From assembly GCA_964058845.1 (NCBI GenBank), contig CAXKVR010000021.1, forward strand, positions 310,001 to 374,000: DNA of 64,000 nt, read 5' to 3'. This DNA comes from Carex sylvatica. Its lineage: Eukaryota > Streptophyta > Magnoliopsida > Poales > Cyperaceae. Both the position numbers and the translations under genes were made by a program. Of this stretch, positions 1 to 11,606 are shown in pieces (the stretch's first letter is position 1; each line of letters opens with the position of its first letter). Below the pieces are notes generated by a model. It had not been told where the DNA came from. It saw only the letters and a list, made by a program, of their open reading frames with translations, and did no database searches.

Positions 1-309
1 ATATATATTTTTTAAAGTTACTATTATTTTAGATAGGCACAAAATCTTTGTTTTTGGATGGTCTAGAATTTACTGATAAACAATGATTTTCCACCTACTT
101 AAAAAAAATCTAAAAATATAAATTTTTGTCTCCAAGTACATTTTAATATAGAGATCATGTTGAGTGGTTCAGTTCGACAGTTTAAATATTAAAAACAAAA
201 ATAAAAATGTAAAATATAATTAGAGCACAAAACCAACAGGGCATTAGAACCACATCCTCTTTTAAGTTTGATTTATTTGAGTTCTACCATAAACAGAATT
301 TGAAGCTAT
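1..309. other. AT-rich intergenic sequence, MITE-like remnant
   Basis: No gene is visible. Bases 1-210 resemble the inner part of the MITE family found in the introns of the kelch gene: a pair of imperfect arms around the words ttagatagg and cacctacttaaaa, followed by a gatcatgttga word. The ends of the element are not recognisable, so this is a decayed or partial copy cut by the window edge. Confidence 0.35.
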
Positions 310-1430
310 TTGAAGAGGGATTTTAAAAAGGCACACGCCTGGTCAATCTAGATGTATGATCTATGGATTTCAAATGGTTAAGGTTTCAAGTCAGTTGAAT
401 TTACCAATAAAAAAAATTAGAATCCGTATCACCTCAGATATTTGAGTTGCAAGCGATAAATCTAAACTATTTTTTTAACTTGGCACAAATTTCAAAGCAA
501 ACCCTCTATAGTTTTAATAGGCAACAAATTGAGTTTGGACCATTTGTTTTTTTAAATTGCATGTCAGGTACCTGACCACTGGGGGACACAAACTAAAAAA
601 TTTCATCTATTTTAATGAAGAGTTGTCAGAATTTACTGTTGTTTATAATTCTGTTTTTTCTTTTAATGTTATCGAATTTCTAGGGCTTTCTTTTGATTGC
701 ACAGTACCAATGTTGGGTGAGAAATTGAAATTCTGGTTTGCACATGATGAATAATTTAATTATGTTCATGTAATACAAAAGTGTGTCTCAATCTAGCCAA
801 CACAGGTACAAAATTGGTAGATACATTACCATTTCTTTTTGAGAAATTAGTAGTAGCTACCTGTTTCACAAAATGAAACAAAGGTCTAAAATAATACTTA
901 AAACTATATTATATTACTGAAAACCCTCCGAGACCTAAAAACAGAAGTCCGCCAAGAAAATAGTGCAACCCCAATCCTCTCAAACCAAAAAAAAAAAAAA
1001 ATAGAAAAAAAAATATACAAGACAACGGAATGTGCCAAAACCTGACACATAATCACATCAACATATACAAATAATTACTAAAGACAAAATTATAGAAGTG
1101 CAGTGGCATCAACACATTGCAAAAGCCTCAACAAGTTGCACAATAATCTAACAAAAGAGAAGAAACAAAAAAATAAATAAATAACATCCTAGGCCATAGT
1201 AATTGCCAACTAAGGTGGTACCAAACCATCACAAATCTCTACTGGTACCAATACCACCACATCCCCAAAAGTACAAGTTTCCAAAATTCATCTTGGAAGC
1301 TAAGCCTGGTACTCACATTATTTATTAAAGCCCCTGCATCCCCAAATTACATACACGCCAACAAAATAGTAGGAAAATGCAAAATGCAACCACAACATAT
1401 TACATATTAGGGTTTAGGGTTTACCTAGAG
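310..1430. repeat. Dispersed duplication, copy 1
   Basis: This block matches 16450-16931, 18094-18210 (inverted) and 19781-20200 over most of its length. Shared landmarks include the words gtatgatctatg, ttctggtttgcacat and tacaagacac/tacaagacaa, and a GT-rich stretch near 1240-1290 that recurs near 20010-20050. No open frame is conserved between the copies: the minus-strand frame in the right copy is broken here. It is therefore probably non-coding sequence or a gene relic. This copy lacks the MULE-like insertions present in copy 2, so it serves as a related unfilled site. Confidence 0.75.
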
Positions 1431-3090
1431 AAATGAGAGAGTCGGCAAAGAGGGAGGGAGAGATGCGACTGATGGGAGTCCATTTCCTCTGAGGTAATAG
1501 AATATTTGAATTTGCATTTGGACCGTCCGATCAGAATTCGGATCAATTTGGAATGTACAAGACCCCTTTAATATTCGTGCTTAAACAGATCTGACGATCC
1601 GAATCTAAGCTAGAAACTTTTGAGTTACTTTAGGTGTTATTCATTCGGAGAAAGGCGGGGTTTCTTGCATGGACCTAGTCTGTTATGTCCAGAATTACTT
1701 TGGGATTTGTAAAACCAACAAGTCTGAGATCTTGCTTGTTGGGCCTTAGAAGGCCCATAATAACTAGTATTATTCTTGTAAAAAATATGATAACTTTAAT
1801 TCTTTATCTATATGTATGTTCATAAAAGACAAAAACTTTCTTTCGTACACACTTTAATTAGAAAAGGTAACAAGAACAAAACAAATACGCGTAAACTTCG
1901 CAACAAGGGATATACCATGACAGCTGAAACAAAAAATAAAAAACATATAACAGGGTTTTTATTTACCATCTTTAAAAAAAAAAAACTAAATAACCATTGT
2001 TTTAAAAAATTTCCATAATTACTAGGTTTGCAACTTTAAACAACGGACCCAACAGATTGGTACCGCAGTTTAAAGCTTTAATATGGTCCTAAATGGTATT
2101 AATTTAAGTTTGCAATTTTAAACTGCGGTACCAACTTGTTGGTTTCGCAGTTTAAGGCTGTCAACTTGGTAAATATGGGAAATTTTCAAAACCGTATTTA
2201 TTTGATTTATTTTTTGTAAAGATGATAATTTTAAATTTTTTGGGTATAAACCCTTTATAAATTAATTGGTAATTTGCCACAAACTTTATTAAAACCAACA
2301 AGTTTTATACTCAAATACATACTTACAAAATCGGATTAAATGGTAATATCAGCTTCAATTGCCATTACTCCAACTGAGAACATTCCCGAAAATACCTCTA
2401 ACTATCTCTAATTCAACCAAAAACAGATATAAATACTTTACATGTCAGATCCAAACCCATTTAAAGAACTATTTACAAACATAAACTACATCTTTATAAA
2501 ACATGCAACTTCAACAAGTTTTTACTATTCAAACTTGATGTTAGGCTTTGCAATCTAGTTACCATGAACTACTCATGCCTGTTATTGTATTTTAGTAGCA
2601 CAAACCAGTAAAATCAGATATCTAGCTCATAATACAATCAAAATGCAATCTGATGTCATCAACACATCACACAACAACAATAATAACAACAATCAAGCTT
2701 TTAGTTCCAAACAAGTTAGATAGGTTAGAAATGAAATCCAATCACAATCATAAAATTAAGATAAGAAGTAACAAAGTAGTAAGAAAAAAAAAAAATAATA
2801 ATAGTAATAGTAGGCATACTAATACTGGTTTCAATAATAATAGTAAGCATCATTGACTCCAAATTACTAGTTATATGACATAAGACTTATAATACTACCT
2901 CTAAATAATCTCTAACTACTACTAAGTCATGGTTCTGGTACGTGAATCGCTAGCTTCCACGCGCTCCTGTTCGAAATCCACTCTTTAGATATATTCCACC
3001 ATGCTCGGCCCTGGTGCAGGGCACCTGGGCAATGATCCCGGGCCCCAAGATCCAAGGAGGCTCAAAAGAAAAGAAAAAATAGTTTGTATA
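1431..3090. other. Intergenic, promoter-like sequence without a recognised gene
   Basis: I see no gene. Near 1408-1420 there are two telo-box-like agggttt words, and near 1738-1762 the pair TGGGCC...GGCCCA, both common in plant core promoters. Bases 1500-1640 resemble the small MITE family seen at 59643 and 63725. Two direct repeats of about 50 bp with the word ggtaccgcagttt or its variants lie at about 2026 and 2108. The rest is AT-rich, with AAT/ATA microsatellites near 2680-2850. Confidence 0.4.
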
Positions 3091-3096
3091 TATGAA

Positions 3097-3480
3097 TAGA
3101 ACTATGGTGTTCTTAAGTTCACCAAGCCCCTTGGTAAACTCAAATCTAAAATCTATCGAATCGGCTTCAAATGACAAATTCGAACCGTTGAAATTTGTCT
3201 ACCTTATGAGTGATGCGTCTACGTGCGAAAGTTTTAAACATTTGAACTAATTTAGTATAAAGTCAAGCGGTCAAAATTTGAGTGTTAATAAATTAATTTT
3301 AATGCATTCATTTTTTGAACCTTTTTTGACCACTTGACTCTAAGCAAAATTAATTTTTTATTTTACATGTAGATGTATCACTCGTAAGGTAGGCGAATTT
3401 CAATGGTTCAGATTCGTTGTTTGAGACCAATTCGATGAGTTTTAGACTTGAGTTCACCAAGAGACTTGGTGAACTTAAGA
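3097..3480. mobile_element. MITE with about 35-bp terminal inverted repeats
   Basis: The left end reads tagaactatggtgttctta and the right end is its near-perfect reverse complement (taagaacaccctagttcta). The interior has a second inverted set around the words tgagtgatgcgt and cactcgtaag. Related interiors occur at 40523-40929, 57220-57550 and 59917-60080. No clear target-site duplication was found. The element carries no coding capacity. Confidence 0.6.
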
Positions 3481-3571
3481 ACACCCTAGTTCTACTCTGT
3501 ATATATTAAAAAATGTTTATATTAAAAATAATTAAAATATTAGGGCTCAAACTTTTCTATAAATAAGTATG

Positions 3572-3576
3572 ATCTA
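3572..3576. repeat. Target-site duplication ATCTA, left
   Basis: The five bases ATCTA directly before the LTR are repeated directly after it at 5386-5390. This fixes both ends of the solo LTR at 3577-5385. Confidence 0.75.
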
Positions 3577-5385
3577 TGATGACTCGAAATAAGACTACTA
3601 ACTTTTAATATATATAAATATATACTTAGTTACTTTAATGCTGCTCTATCGAATTTACAAGCACATAATCCTACCGTGTAGTAGTGTCGGGTGTCGATCC
3701 ATAGGGATAGATCTTAGTAGTTTAACAACAATAACACTAGTCTAGGTTCTTTGAATTTGTTTAGATTGCGTGAATACTAATTAAAATAAAATAAATAATA
3801 ATAATAGGTGCAGTTTGATTTTACAGTTTATTCTGACGAATTTATAGGTGGAGATACTAATTGCTGTAAACCAAGTTTAGGGAGCCTCTATAGTTTTGGA
3901 CGAATTCCTTCTAATTAACTCAATACAATATTTATGGTACTCATGTCTATCCGTATACAGCATTGTCACTGCCGTATGCGATATAGACCACCCTACAGAG
4001 CAGAGCCACATACCGGTACTATTATTCCCTACGGATTACTTGGGTTCGGTTCTATGTGTATTTGAAAGGTTCTCCGACTCTAAGGTCGGCTTGTGGGGGA
4101 CAATTCTGATTATCACAGGATAATTAAACCACTCACACTAATTTAATCAATTATATTCCCCTATTACTCGCTAAGTAATAACCCTAAACCCTATTCATTA
4201 CAAGTAATAAATAAATTCCTAATTAAACCTCGAGATGCTATCTAATCTATGTCCTGCCAAGGGAGTCCACTGGGTGCGAACCCTAGCCTTTGAACCGCAG
4301 CCAGGCCTCGTTAGCCGAAGTGTTTATAGTACTTAGATGTATCCCCTCTCACACTGAGGTACAACGACTTATAACACCTATTGGTATGTGGAGTACACTG
4401 GACCATCTGTAGACAGAACTATGTATGCAAGGACTGTAGACAGAACTATGTATGCAAGGACTGTAGACAGAACTATGTATGCAAGGACATATTTTAATAG
4501 CATTCTAAGTATAACGAAATCTCAAATAGACATAAAAGAAAAATAAATATTACAGTAAAGAGCAATTAGAATTCATTACATCTATCCCTAGAGAGGAGGA
4601 GCTTAGCTACTCAAAGTCATGACAAAATAAAAGAAGTAATAAAAGAAAGACATAACCTAGAACCTAGAACACCTTTTCCTTAGAAGACTCCTTTTTCTTC
4701 GGCCTTGGACTTCAAGCGCCTCTTCTTCTCCACGACTCTAAATATTTCACGCAATATTTTGCTCTAAACTATGGACTTACACAACTAAAACATGCACACA
4801 AATTCCTATTACAAGAGGGGTTTATATAGCCTAGCCTAAGGGTGAGAAGTCATGGAGAACATGGAGATCATGGGTGCTAAATATAGCATAAAATGCTATA
4901 TTTGGAGTGCTAAACTTGGGCTTCAAGGTGAGGCAAGGCCTGCCACATCTAGAAATGCGTCCTTCTAGAAGCTTGCTGTCCAACGGCTGAGGTTTAATTC
5001 AAACTAGTCAGTCCACGAATTCAATCCGTGTGCCCCTGCGGCATAGGCATTTATGCCGCATGCGACATACCCGAGGCCGTAGGGCACTGTACTTAGCCGA
5101 ATTTCAGTGAATTTCACCACGTTGCATGTTGTGCACTTCATGTGAGGTGTTTGCATACTCCACGTGTTGTCCTATTTTGACGCCTTCTTCAGAATTGGCC
5201 TACATATGATATTTTTGCTATGTTTTCAGCCTAAATTCGTAACTTTCTCCAAAACCTGCAGAAATAGCCTAAAAACACGTTTGCAGTGAATAATTCAAAA
5301 AAATTGATACTTAATTTGCATACGCTTTTCCACCATTTTTCGTACTAAAAAGTAGTAATTTTCGATATATGTTTTGGCGTTATCA
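3577..5385 (-). mobile_element. Solo LTR of a Ty3/gypsy-like retrotransposon
   Basis: Read on the minus strand, it starts TGATAACGCC and ends CGAGTCATCA, so it has TG...CA ends, and ATCTA is duplicated on both sides. A TATATAAA box lies at 4821-4828 on the minus strand, about 560 bases inside the 5' end, where an LTR promoter is expected. The U3 part holds GC-rich inverted words (tgcggcata...tatgccgca) near 5037-5062. The 3' portion carries the phrase ctacacggtaggatt, shared with the solo LTR at 28480-30292, which has almost the same length (1813 against 1809 bases). No internal coding domain is attached, so this looks like the product of LTR-LTR recombination. Confidence 0.75.
4407..4487. 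repeat. 27-bp tandem repeat, three copies
   Basis: Three identical, contiguous copies of a 27-base unit start at 4407, 4434 and 4461, each beginning ctgtagacagaac. They lie in the R/U5 part of the solo LTR. There are no spacers, so this is a minisatellite and not a CRISPR array. Confidence 0.9.
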
Positions 5386-5589
5386 ATCTACTGACATATT
5401 TGATATATAACAGATAGTTACCTTCCTTGCTCATCTTACTTCAATAAAAAATATGTATATATAGAGAGTTCAAACTATTTTTTTGGGTTCCAAAATTTTC
5501 AGGACCGACCTTGATTCCACTCCTTTAAGTCCCTTTTTACTGCTTCATTTCATGTCAATCGTGGCCGATCTCTGTCTCTCCTTGTGTTT

Positions 5590-6500
5590 TCGATATGCTT
5601 TATAATTATAGTACGCACCGGTGCTTTAGGAGGTCCCCGTTGGAGATGTCCAAACCATCTCAAGCGGTGTTGGACGATCTTCTCTTAAATCGGTGCTATT
5701 CCAAGTCTGTCACGTATATCATCATTTTTAATGCGGTCCCGTCTTGTATGGTCACAACTCCATCGTAACATATGCATCTCTGCTACACTTATCTTCTGAA
5801 CGTGTTGTCTTGTAGTAACCCAATATTTTGCACCATACAACATTGCAGGTCTGATCGCCGTCCTGTAGAACTTGCCTCTGAGCTTTTGTGGTACTTTTCT
5901 GTCACATAGGATGCTAGATGTCTGTCGCCATTTGACCCACCCCGCTCATATCTTATGGCTAACATCTTCATCAATCTCACCATCACCCTGCAACATCGAC
6001 CCCAAATATCGAAATGTGTCATTCTTAGGCACTACTTGTCCAGCCAAAGTGACATCTCCATCATCTAACATGACACCGCTGAACTCGCACCTCATATACT
6101 CGGTATTAGTTCTACTAAGTCTAAAACCCTTCGATTCTAAAGTCCGTCTCCACAACTCTAGTTGCCTATCAACTCCTATCATACTCTCGTCGATTAGTAC
6201 CACATCATCAGCAAAGAGCATACACCAATGGATCTCCTCTTGTATGTCTCTTGTAACTTCATCAACCACTAGAGCAAAAATGTAGGATCTCAAAGTTGAC
6301 CCTTGATGTAATCCTATCTTAAGAAGAAAGTCATTAATTTCGCTATCGCATGCTCTGACACTAGTCACAACGTCATCGTACATATCCTTAATGAGGGTAA
6401 CGTACTTTGTTGGAACTTTCTTCTTTTCAAGAGCCCGCCGTATGACATCTCATAGATCAAATAAAATCCATAGATCAACTTTGCCTGTGTAGTTTCCGCA
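5590..6500 (-). pseudogene. LINE (non-LTR retrotransposon) reverse transcriptase remnant
   Basis: On the minus strand, 5946-6383 is open for 145 residues and reads as the second half of a plant LINE reverse transcriptase. Visible motifs are a GLHQGS word, the catalytic box FADD in MLFADDVVLID, a GFRLSR word and the FRYLGS word. Below 5946 the similarity continues in other frames, with the words FYRTAIRPAMLYG and LRWFGH near 5850 and 5660. A frameshift therefore separates the palm from the thumb/C-terminal part. A stop lies upstream of the open segment at about 6455. There is no endonuclease domain and no clear poly(A) tail. It is a 5'-truncated, dead copy. Confidence 0.8.
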
Positions 6501-6929
6501 TAGCCTGTCTCAAATCAGGATAAAGAAGGAGAGTCATGATAGATGTGGCGAGCTAACGATAAACCAATGATCGAAAAATAATCATTCTCTTATGAAATGA
6601 AACCGATAGATCAACACATCACAGATATCCCAGAAATTTGAACCGTACTCACTATTGCATGGGTTTTTGGTGAATTGGAAAATTATTGTAGAGGGTTGAT
6701 TGAAATTATAATAAGGCACGGAACTTGTAGCAAATTTGAATGTTTTGTAATTAGAGAATTCATTTTTAAAGTACTGAGCTACTGATACTAGGTGCCCTGC
6801 ACTTCGCCTCAAAGAATTCATTGACAAAGAATATTTAGAAATAATTGAACTTTGCAAGTGCATTTTCTAACATCAACCAACAATCACTATTACATTAAAA
6901 CACTTCACTGTCGATTTAAACCTCAATTT

Positions 6930-7830
6930 GCTATCGGTTTTCAAACCGATGGTCATCATCCCGATAATAAAGGTATACACCTACAGTGTAATAAAATGCG
7001 GTCTATGCGGCCGCATATGCGTATTTGGTTGTAATCCGCATAGAAATCTGTGTGCGGTCATTATATGCGGTTCCGCATATATAGCCGCATATTCGGCCGT
7101 ATATTATTACTGCATATTTAGCTGCATATACCGCATACTTATTTGTATGATACCGCATATTACTGTATATTACCGCATACCGCATATTACCGCATACTGC
7201 ATATTATATCATATTGTCTCATATTATTGCATGCTTGTTTATATATATATAAATGCTCATTTTAAAATTCACATATATAATTTTGCATAAAAATTCGCAT
7301 ATACAGTCGCATACTGCATACGTGGTGACCTTTCGCATACTGCATTTAATAACATTGCACCTATACCATCACCATCTGTTCGAGGTGAAATCAGATGAAA
7401 ATAATAGTTGTTCAATTGTTAAATAAGTCGTTGAATAGAGTAATACCATCGGATCGATGTAATAAATTAACTAATGGCATTGCTTCCAAACCGTGTTAGA
7501 AATTAACACCATTGAACATGCAATGTCATGTCTTACGTTTATCAACCGACGACAAATGATGCTTACACTATCGGTTAGGTTTAAAGAACAGATCGATGGT
7601 GTTAATATGCTCCCCATCTGTTTGGATGACTCAAGCGATGACAAATGTGATTAACGCTATCTGTTTAATAAATTGATTTAGCAGTTCGCTGGTTTTAGTT
7701 AAGGGTCATCGCCATCTAATTGGATAATGGCACCGGTGACAAAACTCACACAATCTGTTTTGATTGAGTTGGCATTTGTCATGTCTTACTCAACTTAGCT
7801 TTGCTATCTGTTATTAATTTTGAACCGTTG
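6930..7830. repeat. CCGCATAT cluster and ACCATCGGTTT-type repeats
   Basis: Bases 6990-7330 contain more than a dozen copies of CCGCATA or CTGCATA in both orientations, including the palindrome gcggccgcatatgcg. On both sides, and up to 7830, motifs of the type ctatcggttt, aaccgatgg, accatctgtt and ctatctgtt recur every 40-80 bases in both orientations. Such dense subterminal repeats are typical of the ends of CACTA or hAT transposons. No terminal CACTA end was found, so the class is unsettled. Two short overlapping open frames here are by-products of the repeat. Confidence 0.5.
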
Positions 7831-9960
7831 GAGACATATATATTTATTCTTTATATGCTTGTATTAGAGACTAGCCTCCATATATTTACTAGTCATTTTC
7901 TAAAACCCAACAAAGCAAGATAACCAACATAATCTATAGCACCAAAGATAATATAAACTAGCAAAAAGCCTCGCTAAGCTTCGGCAGTGACGATTGAGAT
8001 AATGTAGAAAAACAAAATAAGTTGTTAATATAACACGAGGACATGATTTTAGATATTGGATGAACCACCATATATAAATGTGTAGATTATATAGGACATG
8101 ATTTTAGATATTTGAATAGACTATCTCATATCTTAAAAACTGTATATAAGCATTGTTAAGTCTTACAACTATAAAGTCACAATGAATAAAATAATTTTAA
8201 GTGCTTTCGACAGGATGATGCGGTTACTCTTTCTCTTCTTTTGCCTAGCTGTCGTCACCACTGCATAAATAAGAATATAATACATTATTTTGTTTTGAGT
8301 CAACTGAACTTGATCAAAATCAACCAGCAATTGGTGCCAGTTTTAATTTGAGCTGACTATAACCTAAGGATTAGAATAAATATTTATAATATAAGTTGAA
8401 TGAGAAGTAAATAAAACTTGAATGTGGATGTTTGTTCATGTTGGACTGTGGTCGAAACCACCTTTATCATATCCAGGTAAGGCAATTTTTGATACAAAAT
8501 CAACTTGCACCCTCAAAAAGTTTACTAATTAATTATAACTAATTTTCCATTGGTACAAAAGTTAATATTTTTGAAAAGACAAACAAAAAGAGAGGAGATG
8601 AATTTTGAATACGTCCATCCATCATCTCCATGAATTCCAGCTCTCTACAGTGGAACCACACAACAAACAACCATCGTTCAGAAGAAAAGGCTGCATATAA
8701 TTACATTTATGATTAGATGATACACTTTAATATTTTCACCAGAAGGATTTTGAAATTGGAGATCCTTGTAATTCAAAACAAATTGGATTGTACCCAGTGC
8801 ACTTTGATAGTGAAATCATAATTTTGATTACTTTAGTGCTTCATAGAAAATTTTATACAGTAATGAGTTATCCCTTCTACCAGAATAAGATTGTGTTTTT
8901 AGAAATTATGACGCTTAATATTAGAATTCCAACTTAGTGTGCAATGTAGTAAGCTGATTCAAGATTAGCTGGCTTATGTGCCTTCACTTGTTGTTTTTTC
9001 TCTTTCTTTGTCTTTAATTTTGTAAGCTGGGAAGTGGGATTCTTGGAAATGAAGATAATAAAAATTATCACCCTTCTTATCTAAACCCAAACAAAAAGTA
9101 AATGAAGACAACAAAAATTACATACCAATAAAAAGAGATGAACGATGCGAATCACACAGAAGGCCATCCGAAAGCTTCACCTGGCCCAACATACAAAAAA
9201 ATTACAACAAAGAACCAAAGAAAAATACAGTAAAAAGGAACAAACATACAGCTTCTCAAGAACTAATAAAACTAAACATCTAATAAAACCAAAACAGGAC
9301 TGAAACAACACAGATATGGGTGAGATATATGCGTGTTGCTGTAAACTTCTTAAGGCCCCAAATACCTCGATCTATAATAGTGATCTAAAATATCAGTGAG
9401 CTCATGTGTATAGTTGTTTGTTAAAATTTAGTAGATGAGCTTGAAGACTGACATTCTGATAAAAAAAAAAAAAAAAAAAAAAAGAGCTTGAAGACTGACC
9501 TGAAAATAGTAGGAGGCGGAGCGACCAAATTACTACCATAGCTGGTGAGATATAATGGTAAGATATTCTCTCAGCTCCTTTATATCTTCTCCCAAAAGTG
9601 AAACTGGTACAATGATATTTTTACAAATAAAGAGCATAAAATGCATAAGCTGTGGTGTGGTATTTGGTGTTTAGCTCCCTTTTGTACCTTTTTGGTAAGT
9701 CAATTATTACAATTAAAATGAAAAATGATTTAAATTTCTACAAACCCTTCGTTTGCAATTTCTATCGTACGCACATAGGAAACTGCATTATCCTTCACAA
9801 CTTCTCTGATTGAAGAAACCCAATTGATTCGGCACCAAACTTTTAAGCTAATTAGTAATTAGGTAAAAGTACCTTGATATCAGTAAAAATTCAGCGAGAG
9901 CACAGGTGGAGAAATATACTCTTTAGAACAGGATATAAGCTCAACGCTCATATATACTTT
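7831..9960. other. AT-rich intergenic sequence with no recognised gene
   Basis: No extended open frame or recognisable domain is present. A short reading frame with signal-peptide character at 8182-8268 is listed separately. A poly(A) run lies at 9461-9483. A short word is repeated at 9431-9450 and 9484-9500 (agcttgaagactgac) around that run, which may mark an old retro-insertion. Confidence 0.4.
8182..8268 (+). CDS. 28-residue signal-peptide-like ORF, uncertain
   Basis: An ATG at 8182 opens a 28-codon frame that stops with TAA at 8266. The product has two basic residues, a hydrophobic core (LLFLFFCLAVV) and a TTA end, so it looks like a secretion signal peptide with nothing behind it. A TATATAA-like box (tgtatataag, 8145-8154) sits about 30-35 bases upstream of the ATG. 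It may be the first exon of a broken gene for a small secreted peptide, or chance. No GT donor in a suitable place was seen before the stop. I do not recognise the family. Confidence 0.25.
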   Translation: MNKIILSAFDRMMRLLFLFFCLAVVTTA

Positions 9961-9962
9961 CT

Positions 9963-10662
9963 ATTATGTTCCAGCATCTACATCTACAGAACCTGAATTA
10001 TCAGAAGAGGGGCTTGGCATGGGGACACTTGGGCTCAAAATTAGGTGTTTTTTTTATTTTTCCGTCCTTAAATAAAATGGAACTAAGGTAAAAAGAGGAA
10101 GTTAGTGAGTCCTCACAGAAAACTAACGAAAAGAAAGTTTAACTGCAATGAAATCAGTTAATTCTCACTGAATAAAACCAATTGCAATTTACTTATGATC
10201 TATCTTTGACTTTTCAATCATCCTACACTAAGTATGTACAAACATCATTTTGGTCCCTTTTAGCTGCCATCTCTACAATTATTGATTTACTCAGTTTTTT
10301 CATAAATAAAATCCAAAAAAAAAAATAACAAATCCATGCATGCAAATAATTAGCATGGAACCCAGTACCAAAATAGACCTCTTGTACCAGTGTCGGCCTG
10401 TCGGATCAACGTTAGGCCTCTCAAGAGCAGCTGGAAGACTTGAAAGAAATGAAAATATATTAAATCAAAATAAGATTTGAAAATAAAAAACTTGTCAGCA
10501 AATTTAGGATTAAGCTACACAACTTACAATGAGAAAGGAGATGATCTCAGTGAACAATCCATGGTCAATTAGGTTTCCAAATTGCAACTTGACTTTGCTC
10601 AAGGAGAAAGCAACAGCGGAGGGAGGAGAAATAGAAGTTTTGAGATCCTTCACGGCGTCCAA
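9963..10662 (-). pseudogene. Gene relic of unknown family, start codon apparently lost
   Basis: On the minus strand, 10662-10528 is an open 45-codon segment (begins LDAVKDLK, then SLSKVKLQFGNLIDHGLF) that ends at a perfect donor, ATT|GTAAGT. The place where a start would fit reads ATTGGACGCC instead of ATGGACGCC, as if one T had been inserted in the ATG. A UTR-like CT-rich leader (10700-10930) precedes it. A possible last exon near 10040-9963 ends in a Ser/Pro/Asp-rich tail (SGSVDVDAGT) and TAA. The family is not recognised. The exon set is an inference and may be wrong. Confidence 0.3.
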
Positions 10663-11606
10663 TGGAAGGAGTGCGCGTAAGTGACGGCTTCAACAGCGAC
10701 GCAAATAGACGATAGGGGAGAGAGACGTGGGGTTAGAGTTTTTGAAAGAGAAAGAGAGAGAAGAAGGGAGAAATCGGAATCGAAGAAAAACGCCGAAGAA
10801 AGGTGGAAGTAGATGAGAGAACGAAAAGGGTTTAGAAGAGTAGTAGCGGACGCGACGAGGAAGGAAGAAAGACAGGTGTCCACAGCGCTGTGAGGAGAGC
10901 ACACTGATCGTTGAAACCCGTCGGATCTAAATCGGATGGTTGAGGAAGAGCCAACACCAAGTGAACAGTGCAAAACCCTTCCAACATTATATATATAAAA
11001 TAGATAACATGTAATATATTCCAACAAAAATAAACCCAACAAAGCAAGATAATATAGACCCAACTTATCAGTCCATTGTACTTCACTGCCAATCTTAAAA
11101 ATATATATACATATATCCCTATAGTATATATATATATATATAAAACCAACATAATTTAAACCAACAAATAATATAATATAGACATAAATATTTTATCATT
11201 GTACTTGTAACATATCTATAGCACCAAAGACATAACCCAAGTATTTAAACAAGCAAGTTTTTTAACTCATGTATCACACATATATATAGTACCAAAATTA
11301 TACCCCCATATATAACTATATAATGCCCGCAAAGCTTTCTAAAATGACCAAAAACCAGCACCAAATTACATACTGAAAAATCCTCAATTATGTACCTGTA
11401 TCATATAACTTACAATTCACAAAATAACTGTCTTTCTAACCACAAAAATGTACATCATATGTACCAAAAGCTGATCAAGTCAAATTATATTGCAACTGTC
11501 ATTTTCTTCATGTGCACGCTTTTACATTATCAAACAAATTTACATTTTGAGTCTTAAATTAAGACACTGTATATATACAAGATATATTTCACGTTGCTAC
11601 ATACTG
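10663..11606. other. Intergenic sequence between relic and U-box gene
   Basis: The first 280 bases are a purine-rich leader-like stretch (CT-rich on the minus strand). The rest is AT-rich sequence with short TA repeats near 11100-11140. Open frames here are low in complexity and I do not accept them as genes. Confidence 0.4.

Noticed and set aside
4407..4487. Three regular 27-base repeats as a possible CRISPR-like array
   Set aside because: The units are contiguous without spacers and lie in a plant LTR; it is a minisatellite.
5872..6285. 137-residue plus-strand open frame
   Set aside because: It is the antisense of the LINE reverse transcriptase and has no domain of its own.
10650..11063. 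137-residue minus-strand open frame
   Set aside because: Serine/leucine/phenylalanine-rich translation of a CT-rich leader; it overlaps the better exon frame of the relic in a different frame.
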